Positions 1-9,304 are shown, counted from the first letter of the stretch. The stretch is DNA of 64,000 bases from Candidatus Rhodoferax mariagerensis (GCA_016719055.1 JADKAW010000038.1:248001-312000); one strand, 5' to 3'. Numbers and translations: made by a program. The notes: generated by a model not told the origin, from the sequence alone.

Positions 1-1
1 C

Positions 2-901
2 GACGTCAATGTGCGGCTGTCACCCCAATCGCGCAACCAGGCCGCAGACCTGAACGGCTTGCCGTTTGCCCTGAGCAACGCGTCGGACGGCAGCACCCGC
101 ATCGTGCGGCTTGACCAGGTGGCGCAGGTTCGCGAAGCCACGGGGTCCAACCAGATCAACCGGCGTGACCTGACGCGTGAAGTTGCCCTGTCGGGCAATG
201 TGGCAGGCCGCTCTGCGGGGGAAATATCGGCAGACATCAAGGCTGCCATGGACAACATCGCCATGCCAGCAGGCTACAGCTACAAATTCAGTGGTTCGAC
301 CAAGGACATGGGTGAGGCGTTTGGTTACGCGCTGTCGGCGCTGGTGCTGGCGGTGGTGTTTATTTACATGATTCTGGCCAGCCAGTTCAAGAGCTTTCTG
401 CAGCCACTGGCGCTCATGACCTCATTGCCGCTGACGCTGATCGGCGTGGTGCTGGCGCTGATGATGTTCAACTCGACGCTGTCCATGTTTTCGGTCATCG
501 GGGTTGTGATGCTGATGGGCCTGGTCACAAAAAATGCCATTTTGCTGGTGGACTTTGCCATCCGCTCACGCGAACCCTCGACGGATGCACAGGGTGCGAC
601 CGTGCCCGGTCTGCCTCGCCACGAAGCCCTGTTGATGGCTGCCCGCGTGCGCTTGCGCCCGATCCTGATGACCACGCTGGCCATGATCTTTGGCATGGTG
701 CCGCTGGCTTTTGCCCTGTCCGAGGGCTCGGAAATGCGCGCTCCCATGGGCCAGGCCGTGATTGGCGGGGTGATCACGTCGTCGCTGCTGACACTGGTGG
801 TGGTGCCCGTGGTTTATTGCTACATGGATGATCTGGCACAGGGGCTGCGCCAACTTTGGTACCGTTTCACTGCAATGCCTCCGCAAAAATCAGGTGATTG
901 A
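2..901 (+). CDS. RND efflux transporter permease, C-terminal part (partial)
   Basis: This is the 3' end of an inner-membrane proton-driven multidrug efflux permease of the RND (AcrB/MdtB-like, HAE1) family. The frame is already open at the window edge, so the beginning of the gene lies outside. Visible are part of the porter domain and the second membrane half. A conserved stretch reading AVVFIYMILASQFKSFLQPL starts the helices after the porter loop, and GLVTKNAILLVDFAI is the typical helix with the loop that follows it. It is followed by PILMTTLAMIFGMVPLA, also a family signature. The tolC gene 1.1 kb downstream on the same strand could supply the outer-membrane channel. Family assignment is firm; the substrate cannot be read. 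Confidence 0.93.
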   Translation, partial: DVNVRLSPQSRNQAADLNGLPFALSNASDGSTRIVRLDQVAQVREATGSNQINRRDLTREVALSGNVAGRSAGEISADIKAAMDNIAMPAGYSYKFSGSTKDMGEAFGYALSALVLAVVFIYMILASQFKSFLQPLALMTSLPLTLIGVVLALMMFNSTLSMFSVIGVVMLMGLVTKNAILLVDFAIRSREPSTDAQGATVPGLPRHEALLMAARVRLRPILMTTLAMIFGMVPLAFALSEGSEMRAPMGQAVIGGVITSSLLTLVVVPVVYCYMDDLAQGLRQLWYRFTAMPPQKSGD

Positions 902-957
902 CAGCCCTGCCGGCTAAAATTGAATGATTCCGTTACCATACCCCCAGGAGTACTTAA

Positions 958-1620
958 ATGAATAGGACAAACGTTGAGCAAGCGCGCTACAACATGATCG
1001 AGCAGCAGATTCGTCCCTGGGACGTGGCCGACAGCGCGGTTTTGCAGCTTTTATCACTGGTCAAGCGTGAAGATTTTGTGCCGGTCCATTACAAAGGCGT
1101 GGCCTTTGCCGACATGGCAATTCCGCTGGCCGGCGGCCAAAACATGCTGGCACCCCGGCTGCAAGCCCGATTACTGCAGGACGCAGCCGTCCAGTCTGGC
1201 GACAAGGTTCTTGAGATTGGCACCGGTTCTGGTTTTATGACCGCTTTGCTGGCGCATCAGGCGCAGCGCGTGATCTCCCTCGAAATCAACTCCGAACTGG
1301 CCGACCAGGCGCGCGCCAACCTGCAAAAAGCGGGCATTCATAATGCCGAAGTGCGCCAGGCCGACGGCGCGCTAGGCGCGCCGGCCGAAGCACCGTTTGA
1401 CGTGATTGTGCTGGGAGGCTCGGTGGCCGAAGTGCCTCAGGTTTTACTTCAGCAGCTCAAGATCAATGGCCGTCTGGTGGCCATTGTGGGTGAGGAGCCC
1501 ATCATGCACGCCCAGGTTGTTACCCGCACCAGCGAAACCAATTTCAAATCCGATGAAAAGTGGGACGACAACGCGCCGCGCCTGGTGAACTTTCCCCAAC
1601 CCTCAGCTTTTCAATTTTGA
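958..1620 (+). CDS. pcm: Protein-L-isoaspartate O-methyltransferase family protein
   Basis: A 220-residue cytoplasmic SAM-dependent methyltransferase of the PCMT family, which repairs isoaspartyl residues in damaged proteins. The SAM motif VLEIGTGSGFMTALLA lies near residue 83, and the N-terminal part (ARYNMIEQQIRPW) matches the short PCMT-like proteins that betaproteobacteria carry beside tolC. The start ATG has a CAGGAG ribosome site 7 bp upstream. The gene sits in a same-strand run with a rhodanese and tolC. These tolC-linked versions diverge from classical Pcm, so true isoaspartyl activity is inferred from the family. Confidence 0.85.
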   Translation: MNRTNVEQARYNMIEQQIRPWDVADSAVLQLLSLVKREDFVPVHYKGVAFADMAIPLAGGQNMLAPRLQARLLQDAAVQSGDKVLEIGTGSGFMTALLAHQAQRVISLEINSELADQARANLQKAGIHNAEVRQADGALGAPAEAPFDVIVLGGSVAEVPQVLLQQLKINGRLVAIVGEEPIMHAQVVTRTSETNFKSDEKWDDNAPRLVNFPQPSAFQF

Positions 1621-1622
1621 AC

Positions 1623-1964
1623 ATGCCAACGCAAATTCGCCCTTCTCAATTGCCAAACTGGCTTGACACCGTCAGGATTCATGGCGAGCCCATCGTGCTG
1701 GATGTGCGGGAACCCCACGAACTACGCCTGTCAAGTGTCAAGGCCAATGGTTTTGAGCTCATCGCCATTCCCATGGGCGTGATACCGCCCCGCCTACCCG
1801 AACTCGACCCCAAACGCCCGATTGCCTGCCTGTGTCATCACGGCGGGCGCAGCATGCAGGTGGCTGGCTTTTTAAAGGCGCGTGGTTTTGCCCATGTCAC
1901 CAACATCGCCGGTGGCATCTATGCGTGGGCGGCTGAGCTGGACCCCACCGTTGCGCGTTATTGA
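1623..1964 (+). CDS. Rhodanese-like sulfurtransferase domain protein
   Basis: A single-domain rhodanese of 113 residues. The domain opens with PIVLDVREPHEL and carries the active-site loop CHHGGRS, in which the first Cys would accept a persulfide sulfur. A longer in-frame opening at 1560 would overlap the previous gene by 61 bases. The ATG at 1623, two bases after the pcm stop, gives the normal domain start and is preferred. It is probably co-transcribed with pcm and tolC. Single-domain rhodaneses between pcm and tolC are common in betaproteobacteria; the sulfur acceptor is unknown. Confidence 0.88.
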   Translation: MPTQIRPSQLPNWLDTVRIHGEPIVLDVREPHELRLSSVKANGFELIAIPMGVIPPRLPELDPKRPIACLCHHGGRSMQVAGFLKARGFAHVTNIAGGIYAWAAELDPTVARY

Positions 1965-2000
1965 TCTGAATCTGACTGACTTATCCCGACTGGGCACAAC

Positions 2001-3323
2001 ATGAACCACTATCGCCTGCTTTCTTTTTCTGCCACGTTGGCAGCTTTGCTGGGGCTGCCGGCGCAGGCTCAGAGTCTGGTGGAGATGTACGAGTCTGCCA
2101 GCAGTTTTGATGCCAGCTACCAGTCAGCCAAATTGCTGTTTGAGGCCAACCTGGCCAAGGCTGAGCAGGCCAAGGCAGGTCTTTTGCCCAGTGCCAACCT
2201 GGGCATGGGCATGAACCGCACTCGCATTTCCAGTGACACAAGCGCTTTTGACCGCGGCAGCTACGGCAACCAGAACGCCACGTTGAGCGCATCGCAGCCC
2301 TTGTACCGACCTGCCAATGTGGCAACTGCCGAGCAAGGCAAAAAGCAGGTGGAGTTGGCAAAAGCACAGCTTCAGGCCGCTGAGCAGGACCTGATCGTGC
2401 GTGTTAGCCAGGCCTACTTTGACGTTTTGGCATCTGGCGACAACCTGAACTTTGTCAAAGCCCAACAAACTGCCGTGGCCGAACAACTGGCTTCTGCCAA
2501 ACGCAACTTTGAGGTGGGCACATCGACCATTACCGACACGCGCGAAGCGCAGGCCAAGTTTGACCTGGTGCTGGCACAGGAAATAGCCGCGGAAAATGAC
2601 CTGCGGATTAAAAAGATAGCGCTTGACCAGCTCACTGGCAAGACAAATGCCAGCCCCAATCCGCTCAAGGTCCCAGTTCTAATTGCTGCGGTGGCCCCGG
2701 ATGACGTGCAGGCTTGGGTCAACCAATCAGAAACCGAGCACCCCAGCATTCGCCAGGCCAGTCTGGGGCTGGATGTTGCCCAGCTGGAGACACAAAAGGC
2801 ACAAGCTGGCCATAAACCAACGCTGGACCTGACCGGCAGCTACAGCATCGCCCAAAACAATGGCTCGTCCAGTACCACGCAGGACTACCGTACCAATGTG
2901 GCTTCTCTGGGGCTGGCTTTTAACCTGCCACTGTTTGCTGGTTACGCCACACAAAACCGCATCCGGGAAACCATGGCGCTTGAAGACAAAGCCCGCACTG
3001 ATCTGGAAGGTGCCAAACGTGCTGTGGCCCAGGCCACGCGCACCGCATTTTTCGGTGTGCAGTCCGGGCTTGGGCAGGTGAAGGCTCTGGAAGCAGCAGA
3101 AACCTCCAGTCAAAGTGCACTGGATGCCACCAAACTGGGCTACCAGGTGGGTGTGCGCATCAATATTGACGTGTTGAATTCACAAAGCGCTCTGTTTGAC
3201 ACCAAGGCCAAGCTGGCCAAGGCGCGTTACGACGTGCTGCTGGGCGGGTTGAAGCTGCGCCAAGCCAACGGCACACTGAGAGTCGAAGACATTCAGGGTC
3301 TGAACAACTCCCTGGCGAAATAA
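2001..3323 (+). CDS. tolC: TolC family outer membrane channel protein
   Basis: A 440-residue outer-membrane efflux or type I secretion channel. It has a Sec signal peptide, with cleavage expected after LLGLPAQAQ near residue 23. Two homologous halves of long coiled-coil helices follow, with typical segments such as RVSQAYFDVLASGDNLNFVKA and the second-half counterpart TRTAFFGVQSGLGQVKALEA. Length and repeat structure fit the TolC family. Together with the RND permease ending at 901 it could form a tripartite pump. A small hairpin (3332-3345) follows the stop and may end transcription against the convergent minus-strand genes. Confidence 0.92.
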   Translation: MNHYRLLSFSATLAALLGLPAQAQSLVEMYESASSFDASYQSAKLLFEANLAKAEQAKAGLLPSANLGMGMNRTRISSDTSAFDRGSYGNQNATLSASQPLYRPANVATAEQGKKQVELAKAQLQAAEQDLIVRVSQAYFDVLASGDNLNFVKAQQTAVAEQLASAKRNFEVGTSTITDTREAQAKFDLVLAQEIAAENDLRIKKIALDQLTGKTNASPNPLKVPVLIAAVAPDDVQAWVNQSETEHPSIRQASLGLDVAQLETQKAQAGHKPTLDLTGSYSIAQNNGSSSTTQDYRTNVASLGLAFNLPLFAGYATQNRIRETMALEDKARTDLEGAKRAVAQATRTAFFGVQSGLGQVKALEAAETSSQSALDATKLGYQVGVRINIDVLNSQSALFDTKAKLAKARYDVLLGGLKLRQANGTLRVEDIQGLNNSLAK

Positions 3324-3331
3324 TCAACGAC

Positions 3332-3350
3332 GTCGCACCTGCGACTTATT
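3332..3350. terminator. Weak hairpin between convergent tolC and helix-hairpin-helix gene
   Basis: GTCGC-ACCT-GCGAC forms a 5-bp stem with a 4-base loop, followed by TTATTT. It stands between the converging ends of tolC and the helix-hairpin-helix gene. The stem is short, so terminator function is only a suggestion. Confidence 0.3.
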
Positions 3351-3679
3351 TGCCCAGCAACTTGGTCGTGGTGCTTGCATCCATCCGGGCCACGACCAGC
3401 CCCTTGATATCCTCATATACCTCTCGCTGCAACTCTGATGCCACGCGTGGTGAGTTGCACCTTGCTGCCAAAAAGCCGATTGGCAATGATCTTGTCAGCC
3501 TCCAAATTGCTCACACCTGGCAGTGTTATGAGCTCGTTGCGTTCAGTACTGTTGATGTCCACCAGCCTGACTTTGACGCCAGCTGCAGCAGCCTTGCTAG
3601 TCAGTTGTTTGGTACCAGACCCTTTGACCGCTCTTGATGCTGCGCTTGCTGGCTCAGCCTTCCTGTTCAGTGCCGGCAC
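3346..3679 (-). pseudogene. Helix-hairpin-helix (ComEA-like) protein gene, frameshifted
   Basis: The first part, from a GTG at 3679, reads VRLVDINSTERNELITLPGV and NLEADKIIANR, a helix-hairpin-helix DNA-binding motif as in ComEA-like small proteins. That frame runs to a stop at 3413. Shifting by one base at about 3436 restores a natural ending (ELQREVYEDIKGLVVARMD, then KLLGK) and a stop at 3346-3348. One extra A on the coding strand explains both. The start lies two bases after the waaA stop, so it ends the LPS operon. It may be a real disruption or an assembly indel. Confidence 0.7.
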
Positions 3680-3681
3680 TC

Positions 3682-5070
3682 TTAAGCTGCCACCACCCGC
3701 TGTGCCTGCCCGTCCCGGTACATCTGAGTGATTGCCTGTGCCAGCTTGTCAGTCGCGCCTTGGTGCGCCTTGGCAAATTGCAGGCTGGCCGAACGCATGG
3801 CCAACAAGCCAGCCGAATCTAGCACCAATTCACTGGCACAGGCAACGGACTGCATCATATCGGCCACACGCAGCGCTGCACCGGCAGCCTGTGCCTGAAC
3901 AGCTGCTTCGGCAAAGTTAAAAGTGTGGGGGCCCATCACCACCGGGCAGCCACAGGCTGCTGCCTCGATCAGGTTTTGGCCGCCCAATGGCTCAAAGCTG
4001 CCACCCAGCAAACACACATCAGCCAGCGCGTAATACAGCGCCATCTCGCCCAAGCTGTCACCCAGCCAGACGCTTGGCAAGCCCGGCACATCGGTCCGGG
4101 TGCCGTGCATGGCATCTGTTGTGGCTGCGTCTGGCACCGGCCCCGCCACACCCCAGGTGCTTCGGCGTGACACGGCAAAACCCTGCGCTGTGATCAACCC
4201 CGCCACCGCATCAAAGCGCTGCGGGTGGCGCGGCACAATCAGCCACTGCACTTGGTTTGCTATTGAATCAGTAGCATCTTGCGCTTTACCAGAAAGGGCT
4301 GGAGGCCAAAAACTCTTGATAATCTGCAACATGGCCAGTTCCTCGCCCTCGCGCGAACTGGCCAGCAGCAGCACCGGCCGGCCCCAGGCCTGACGCCAGT
4401 CGTGGCCCAGCTTGAGCTGGCCGGGGTCGGGCGCCGCATCAAACTTGAGGTTGCCCAGCACTGCGCGCACCGGTGCGCCCAGTTGTGCCAGCCGGTCGGC
4501 GTCCGCCGATGTCTGCGCCCAAACTGCCGCCAGGCCGGCGTAGGCCGGGCGCGCCAGCCATGCCAGACGCAGCGCCTGGCGCAAAGATTTGTCGCTCAGG
4601 CGGGCGTTGGCCAACACCAGCGGCACCCGATCGGTCTGGCACGCCGACACCAGGTTGGGCCAGATCTCGGTCTCCATCAGCACACCCATAGCGGGCTTGA
4701 AGTGTTGCAAAAAACGCTTGACTGCCCCGCGAGTGTCCCACGGTTGCCACGCCTGCAGATCACCCGGCTGCAACAGTTTGGCTCCCTCGGCACGACCGGT
4801 GGCAGTGCCGTGCGTGAGCAACAGGCGCATGCCAGGCAACTGCGACCGCAATGCCGCCACCAACACGGCAGCCGCCCGAGTTTCACCCAAAGACACCGCA
4901 TGGATCCAGACGGTGGGAACAGTTAACACAGGCACCGCGCTACTGAAATGACCAAAACGCTCATCAATGGCCAGCCCGTAGCCAGGCTCCTGCACGGCAC
5001 GCCGACGCAGCTTGTGCCTGAGCAGTGGCTGCACCAGCCACATCAGCCACGAATAGAGCCAGCGCGTCAC
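3682..5070 (-). CDS. waaA: 3-deoxy-D-manno-octulosonic acid transferase (lipid A Kdo transferase)
   Basis: WaaA transfers Kdo from CMP-Kdo to lipid IVA at the inner membrane, the first step of LPS core assembly. The 462-residue protein shows the N-terminal segment WIHAVSLGETRAA, the acceptor/catalytic region MGVLMETEIWPNL and the donor-site end LGDSLGEMALYYALAD followed by GGSFEPLGGQNLIEAAACG. It is about 30-40 residues longer than usual. Part of the excess (SFWPPALSGKAQDATDSIAN) is encoded by a copy of the interspersed repeat at 4258-4312. Its ATG overlaps the waaC stop by four bases. Confidence 0.95.
   Translation of the reverse strand: MTRWLYSWLMWLVQPLLRHKLRRRAVQEPGYGLAIDERFGHFSSAVPVLTVPTVWIHAVSLGETRAAAVLVAALRSQLPGMRLLLTHGTATGRAEGAKLLQPGDLQAWQPWDTRGAVKRFLQHFKPAMGVLMETEIWPNLVSACQTDRVPLVLANARLSDKSLRQALRLAWLARPAYAGLAAVWAQTSADADRLAQLGAPVRAVLGNLKFDAAPDPGQLKLGHDWRQAWGRPVLLLASSREGEELAMLQIIKSFWPPALSGKAQDATDSIANQVQWLIVPRHPQRFDAVAGLITAQGFAVSRRSTWGVAGPVPDAATTDAMHGTRTDVPGLPSVWLGDSLGEMALYYALADVCLLGGSFEPLGGQNLIEAAACGCPVVMGPHTFNFAEAAVQAQAAGAALRVADMMQSVACASELVLDSAGLLAMRSASLQFAKAHQGATDKLAQAITQMYRDGQAQRVVAA
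4258..4312 (+). repeat. Interspersed ~50-bp repeat inside waaA
   Basis: The element reads TGCTATTGAATCAGTAGC, then a GCGCTTTACC block, then AGGGCTGGAGGCCAAAA. It belongs to a family with at least ten copies in this window, usually containing GCTAT..AGTAGC..GCGCTT..AAAAGGGCTAGAGGCCAAAA. Here it is in frame and adds roughly 18 residues to WaaA just before the conserved IVPRHPQRF segment. Confidence 0.7.
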
Positions 5071-6131
5071 AGTGTTGGTGCACCAGCCGACACCGTCAGC
5101 CAGGCCCGCCAGACAGCATCAACACTGGGTGCAGGTTGTGCAAACACACTGCACTGACGCGCTGCCAGTGCGTCAGCAGTGCCTGTTCGCATCCCTGGCA
5201 AACCATCGGTCTGCCATTGCGCCAGCGGCCCAGTGCGCCAGGCAGTGTCAAAGTTGTAAATCTGCACGTGTGGCAGGTTCAAGGCCACCGCGATGTGACT
5301 CAGGCCACTGTCCACGCCAATCACACCGGCACAGTTGCCCAGCGTGTCAGTCAGCGCATCAAGCGTGAGCAGCGGCCAGACTTGGGCGTGTGGCAAGTCA
5401 AGCGCGATCTGGTGGGCGCTGGCCTCTTCAGCCGCACCACCATGCGGCAAAGCCACGCCAAAACCCGCGGCGTTCAGACGCTGGGCCAGCTCGCGCCAGT
5501 GCGCCAAAGGCCACTGCTTGTCAGCCCGGGAGGTACCATGCACCAGCGCCACGATGCCTTTCAGGCCGGTTCGGAAAGCTATATTTTTAGTAGCTGGCAG
5601 CGCTTTATTTGTATGGGCTAGAAGGCCAAAAGATATCAAAGTCGGAATCTTGTAGCCGAGCGCCTGGGCGCACAGCTGGCGCCCCCGCGTCACAGCGTGG
5701 ATGCGCGCAGGCAGCGTGATGGCCACGTCGGCCACCCAGCGCGCCGGGGCCTCAAAACTCGACCCGTCGGTCTGGTTGGCCAGGCCATAACGCTTGCCAC
5801 TTGTTGCCAGGCGCGCCAGCCAGCTCACCAAAGCCGACTTGGCCAGGCCTTGTAAATCGATCACCGCGTCGTACTCGTCCTCTTGCAGATCAGTCTTGAA
5901 GGCCTGCCAGGCCTGGCGGGTTTGCGGGCTGAACAGGTCTTTGCGCCAGCGCCGCAGCTCACACGGAACCACCCGGTGCACACCTTTGCAGCGACGCACC
6001 AAGGCCGCAAAGCCGCGCTCGACCACCCAGTCAATGCGGGCCTGCGGAAAAGCCAGCCGGATGTCCTGCACGGCGGGCATGGCGTGCACCACGTCGCCAA
6101 GCGATGACAGCTTGACGATCAGGATTTTCAA
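5067..6131 (-). CDS. waaC: Lipopolysaccharide heptosyltransferase I
   Basis: WaaC adds the first L-glycero-D-manno-heptose to Kdo2-lipid A from ADP-heptose (GT9 family). The 354-residue protein begins MKILIVKLSSLGDVVHAMPA, the classic GT9 start. It carries ALVHGTSRADKQWP and the sugar-nucleotide site GNCAGVIGVDSGLSHIAVAL. A copy of the interspersed repeat (5578-5632) encodes an unusual insert around ISFGLLAHTNKALPATKN before the second Rossmann domain. It overlaps both neighbours by four bases (algC-like upstream, waaA downstream), so the three form one operon. Confidence 0.95.
   Translation of the reverse strand: MKILIVKLSSLGDVVHAMPAVQDIRLAFPQARIDWVVERGFAALVRRCKGVHRVVPCELRRWRKDLFSPQTRQAWQAFKTDLQEDEYDAVIDLQGLAKSALVSWLARLATSGKRYGLANQTDGSSFEAPARWVADVAITLPARIHAVTRGRQLCAQALGYKIPTLISFGLLAHTNKALPATKNIAFRTGLKGIVALVHGTSRADKQWPLAHWRELAQRLNAAGFGVALPHGGAAEEASAHQIALDLPHAQVWPLLTLDALTDTLGNCAGVIGVDSGLSHIAVALNLPHVQIYNFDTAWRTGPLAQWQTDGLPGMRTGTADALAARQCSVFAQPAPSVDAVWRAWLTVSAGAPTL
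5578..5632 (+). repeat. Interspersed ~50-bp repeat inside waaC
   Basis: GCTATATTTTTAGTAGC, GCAGCGCTTTATTTG and ATGGGCTAGAAGGCCAAAA follow the consensus of the window's interspersed element. It is in frame with waaC and encodes an insert between the two domains. Confidence 0.7.
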
Positions 6132-7558
6132 TGCGCGGCCTCGTCAAACTGGGCCTCGGGCTTGACCGTGTGCAACAGCGCCAGCATGTCGGCCTGAATA
6201 CGTGCCAGAGCCTCGGGTGTATGGCCTTCAAAACGAAGTACGAGCACCGGCGTGGTGTTAGAGGCACGGATCAGGCCAAACCCGTCGGGCCAATCGACCC
6301 GCAATCCATCAATGGTAGTCACCGTGGCGGGTGCTACGAACGGAGCACCCACCACGTTGTGTGCTGCGCTGCCCCCCGAATGGGCTGTCGTCGCTATGTT
6401 GACCAGCTGCTCGACCAGCCCGTGCGGCTCACCTTCGGCACATTTCACGTTGAGTTCTGGTGTTGAAAAACTGGTTGGCAAGGCGTTGAGCATGGCGTTG
6501 CCATCGGGCGACTGGCTCAAAATTTCCAGCAGGCGGCAGCCGGCGTAGGTGCCATCGTCAAAGCCATACCAGCGCTCTTTGAAAAAGATATGGCCGCTCA
6601 TCTCGCCACCGAGCGGCGAGCCGATTTCTTTCATCTTAGCTTTGATCAGCGAGTGTCCTGTCTTGAACATCATCGGCACGCCACCGGCCTGAGCAATGGT
6701 GGGCGCCAGGCGCTGGGAGCACTTGACGTCAAAAATAATGGTGCCGCCTGGGGCGCGCTTGAGAACGTCGCGGGCAAACAGCATCATTTGGCGGTCGGGA
6801 TAGATGGTGTGACCCTCTTTGGTGACAATCCCCAAACGGTCGCCATCACCATCAAAAGCCAGGCCGATTTCAGCATCTCCGGCTTGAAGCGCTGCAACCA
6901 CGTCGCGCAGGTTTTCAGGCTTGCTGGGGTCGGGGTGGTGGTTGGGAAAGTTGCCATCGACCTCACTGAACAGTTCATTCACCTCACATCCGATCGCACG
7001 CAAGATGCCGGGGGCCGAGGCACCCGCAATACCGTTGCCTGAATCGACCACTATTTTCATGGGCCTCGCCAGCTGGATGCCACCCACAATTCGCGCCCGG
7101 TAATCTGCCAGCACATCAACCTGGCGCACCGAGCCACCGGCTTGTGCCACCCAGCTTTCATCTTCCATCAGGTGGCGCAGGGTCTGGATTTCGTCACCGT
7201 AAATGGCGCGGCCGTCCAGCACCATCTTGAAGCCGTTGTAGTCCTTGGGGTTGTGGCTGCCGGTGACCTGGATGCCGCTGGCGCATAGGGTGTTGGCAGC
7301 AAAGTACAACATGGGTGTAGTGGCCATGCCGATGTCGATGACCTCAATACCCGCCGTCACCAAGCCCCGAATCAGCGCGCCGCTGAGCATCGCGCCGCTC
7401 AGGCGGCCATCACGCCCGACGGCCACCGTTTTTTGCCCTTCACGCAGCGCCACTGTGCCAAACGCCCGGCCCAGGGCCTCGGCCATGGCCTCGTTGACGG
7501 TGCTAGGCACCACGCCTCGAATGTCGTAGGCTTTAAAAATGGACGCTGGCAGCTGCAT
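6128..7558 (-). CDS. Phosphomannomutase/phosphoglucomutase
   Basis: An alpha-D-phosphohexomutase that interconverts hexose-1- and hexose-6-phosphates for LPS and exopolysaccharide precursors (AlgC/PMM-PGM type). The 476 residues start ASIFKAYDIRGVVPSTVNE. The phosphoserine loop is VTGSHNPKDYNGFKM, the Mg site is AFDGDGDRLG, and the sugar-binding loop is GGEMSGHIFF. The C-terminal phosphate-binding loop contains RASNTTPVLVLRFE. Its stop overlaps the waaC start, which ties it to LPS core synthesis. Family is certain; the exact sugar preference is not readable. Confidence 0.93.
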   Translation of the reverse strand: MQLPASIFKAYDIRGVVPSTVNEAMAEALGRAFGTVALREGQKTVAVGRDGRLSGAMLSGALIRGLVTAGIEVIDIGMATTPMLYFAANTLCASGIQVTGSHNPKDYNGFKMVLDGRAIYGDEIQTLRHLMEDESWVAQAGGSVRQVDVLADYRARIVGGIQLARPMKIVVDSGNGIAGASAPGILRAIGCEVNELFSEVDGNFPNHHPDPSKPENLRDVVAALQAGDAEIGLAFDGDGDRLGIVTKEGHTIYPDRQMMLFARDVLKRAPGGTIIFDVKCSQRLAPTIAQAGGVPMMFKTGHSLIKAKMKEIGSPLGGEMSGHIFFKERWYGFDDGTYAGCRLLEILSQSPDGNAMLNALPTSFSTPELNVKCAEGEPHGLVEQLVNIATTAHSGGSAAHNVVGAPFVAPATVTTIDGLRVDWPDGFGLIRASNTTPVLVLRFEGHTPEALARIQADMLALLHTVKPEAQFDEAAH

Positions 7559-7744
7559 GGTGGTTCCCTTGAAATGGCGTTAAGTGATGTTTCTGGCGGT
7601 TTACCGGTCCATCATTGTTCTTTTGCCCTGACAGCCCGGTGCGATTCACCGCAGGGATTGTAGGATGCCCCGCCATCAATCACATGTCCGAAAACGGCGA
7701 CCGGCGTGCGCCTTGTCCGGCCCTTGGCGCATATCATTGAGTGC

Positions 7745-9304
7745 ATGAACCCGGCCGAACTCCGCACCTTTGACGACAGTTGTTATCTGGCCCTAAAAGC
7801 CCGCGACGCGCGATTTGACGGCAACTTTTTCACGGGTGTGACCTCCACCGGCATCTACTGCCGCCCGGTTTGTCGGGTGCGGACGCCCAAGCGTGAGAAC
7901 TGCCGCTTTTTTGCGCAGGCCGCTCAGGCCGAACAAGCGGGATTTCGCCCTTGCCTGCGCTGCCGGCCCGAGCTGGCACCCGGTAAGGTTGGCCCGAGCG
8001 CCACGCTTGTCGGTTGGTCCATGCAGGATGCAAGCAGCATTCTGGCCCAGCAGGCCGCCCGGCTGATGGATGGGCTGCACCTGGCCAACGATCAGCCGCT
8101 GAACATAACCTCGCTGGCCCTGCGCCTGGGCATCAGTGACCGGCACTTACGCCGCATTTTCGACACCCAGTTTGGCATGGCACCACTGCACTACCTGCAA
8201 ACACGGCGCCTGTTGTGCGCCAAACAGTTGCTGACCGATACCGAATTGAGCATGATACAGGTGGCCACCATCAGCGGATTTGCCAGCGTGCGGCGCTTCA
8301 ACACGGTGTTTGCCAACCAGTACAAGCTCAACCCCACCGAGTTGCGGCAACAGCACAGGCGAGTATCGCCGGGCAACTGGCCGCAAGGCACCGAGGTGCA
8401 ACTGGCCTACCGCCCCCCTTATGACGCCCAGGCCATACTGCAGTTTTTTGACAAGCGCTCACTCGCAGGTACCGAAGTCGTCTCACCACTGGCACCGCAT
8501 CCAAGCCTGGCAGCCACTTTGCGTGTTCAACAGGGCAGCCATACCCTTTGCGGCTGGCTGCTGGCACGGTTTGACACCGCCCGCTACCGAGTGGGACTGA
8601 CGGTCAGTGACAGTCTGGCCGACGCCTTGCCAGCGGTGCTGGCCAAAGTGCGCACGCTGCTCGACCTGGACGCCGACCCGCAGGCCATCCATAACGTACT
8701 GCAAGCCTCTTTCCCGTTGGCAGAGGGCTTGCGGCTACCGGGCGCACTGGATGGTTTTGAGCTGGCCGTGCGTGCCGTGCTCGGACAGCAGGTGTCTGTA
8801 GCCGCCGCGCGCACCTTGGGCCAGCGTCTGGTGACAGCATTGGGCGAACCCATTGCCACGCCTGTTCCCAGGCTGAACCGTCTGTTTCCGAGCCCGCAGC
8901 GGCTGGCCGATGTGAGCGGTGACGTGCTGGGGCAACTGGGCATCGTGCGGCAACGGCAGCGCGCGATTCTGGCGCTAGCCCAGGCGGTCAGCCGCAAGCA
9001 GCTGTGGCTCAGTCCGGCAGCCGACCTGCCATCCACCCTGGCGGCGCTGCAGGCCTTGCCCGGCATTGGTGACTGGACCGCGCAGTACATCGCCATGCGG
9101 GCGCTGGCATGGCCCGACGCCTTTCCAGCCGGTGACCTAGCTTTGCACAAAGCACTGGGCCTGCAAGGCACGACGCAGTCAGCACAGATGGCGCTGGCTG
9201 CGTCACGCGCCTGGCAGCCCTGGCGCAGCTACGCCGTGATTCGCGCCTGGTCCGGCATGAGCGCACTGACAAGCGTCAGTCAACCTGTCCAGAACGCTCC
9301 TTAA
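7745..9304 (+). CDS. Ada-type regulator/AlkA DNA-3-methyladenine glycosylase fusion
   Basis: A three-part protein of 519 residues. First comes an Ada-type zinc domain (TGIYCRPVCRV, NCRFF, then CLRCRPE) that in Ada senses methyl phosphotriesters. Next is an AraC-type HTH (LRLGISDRHLRRIFDTQFG). Last is an AlkA glycosylase with the HhH-GPD motif LPGIGDWTAQYIAMRAL and the catalytic Asp in FPAGDLALHKALG. This architecture couples sensing of alkylation to base excision. An upstream frame opens at 7706, but ATG 7745 (MNPAELRTF) is the natural start. It lies just upstream of ogt, forming an adaptive-response pair. Confidence 0.9.
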   Translation: MNPAELRTFDDSCYLALKARDARFDGNFFTGVTSTGIYCRPVCRVRTPKRENCRFFAQAAQAEQAGFRPCLRCRPELAPGKVGPSATLVGWSMQDASSILAQQAARLMDGLHLANDQPLNITSLALRLGISDRHLRRIFDTQFGMAPLHYLQTRRLLCAKQLLTDTELSMIQVATISGFASVRRFNTVFANQYKLNPTELRQQHRRVSPGNWPQGTEVQLAYRPPYDAQAILQFFDKRSLAGTEVVSPLAPHPSLAATLRVQQGSHTLCGWLLARFDTARYRVGLTVSDSLADALPAVLAKVRTLLDLDADPQAIHNVLQASFPLAEGLRLPGALDGFELAVRAVLGQQVSVAAARTLGQRLVTALGEPIATPVPRLNRLFPSPQRLADVSGDVLGQLGIVRQRQRAILALAQAVSRKQLWLSPAADLPSTLAALQALPGIGDWTAQYIAMRALAWPDAFPAGDLALHKALGLQGTTQSAQMALAASRAWQPWRSYAVIRAWSGMSALTSVSQPVQNAP

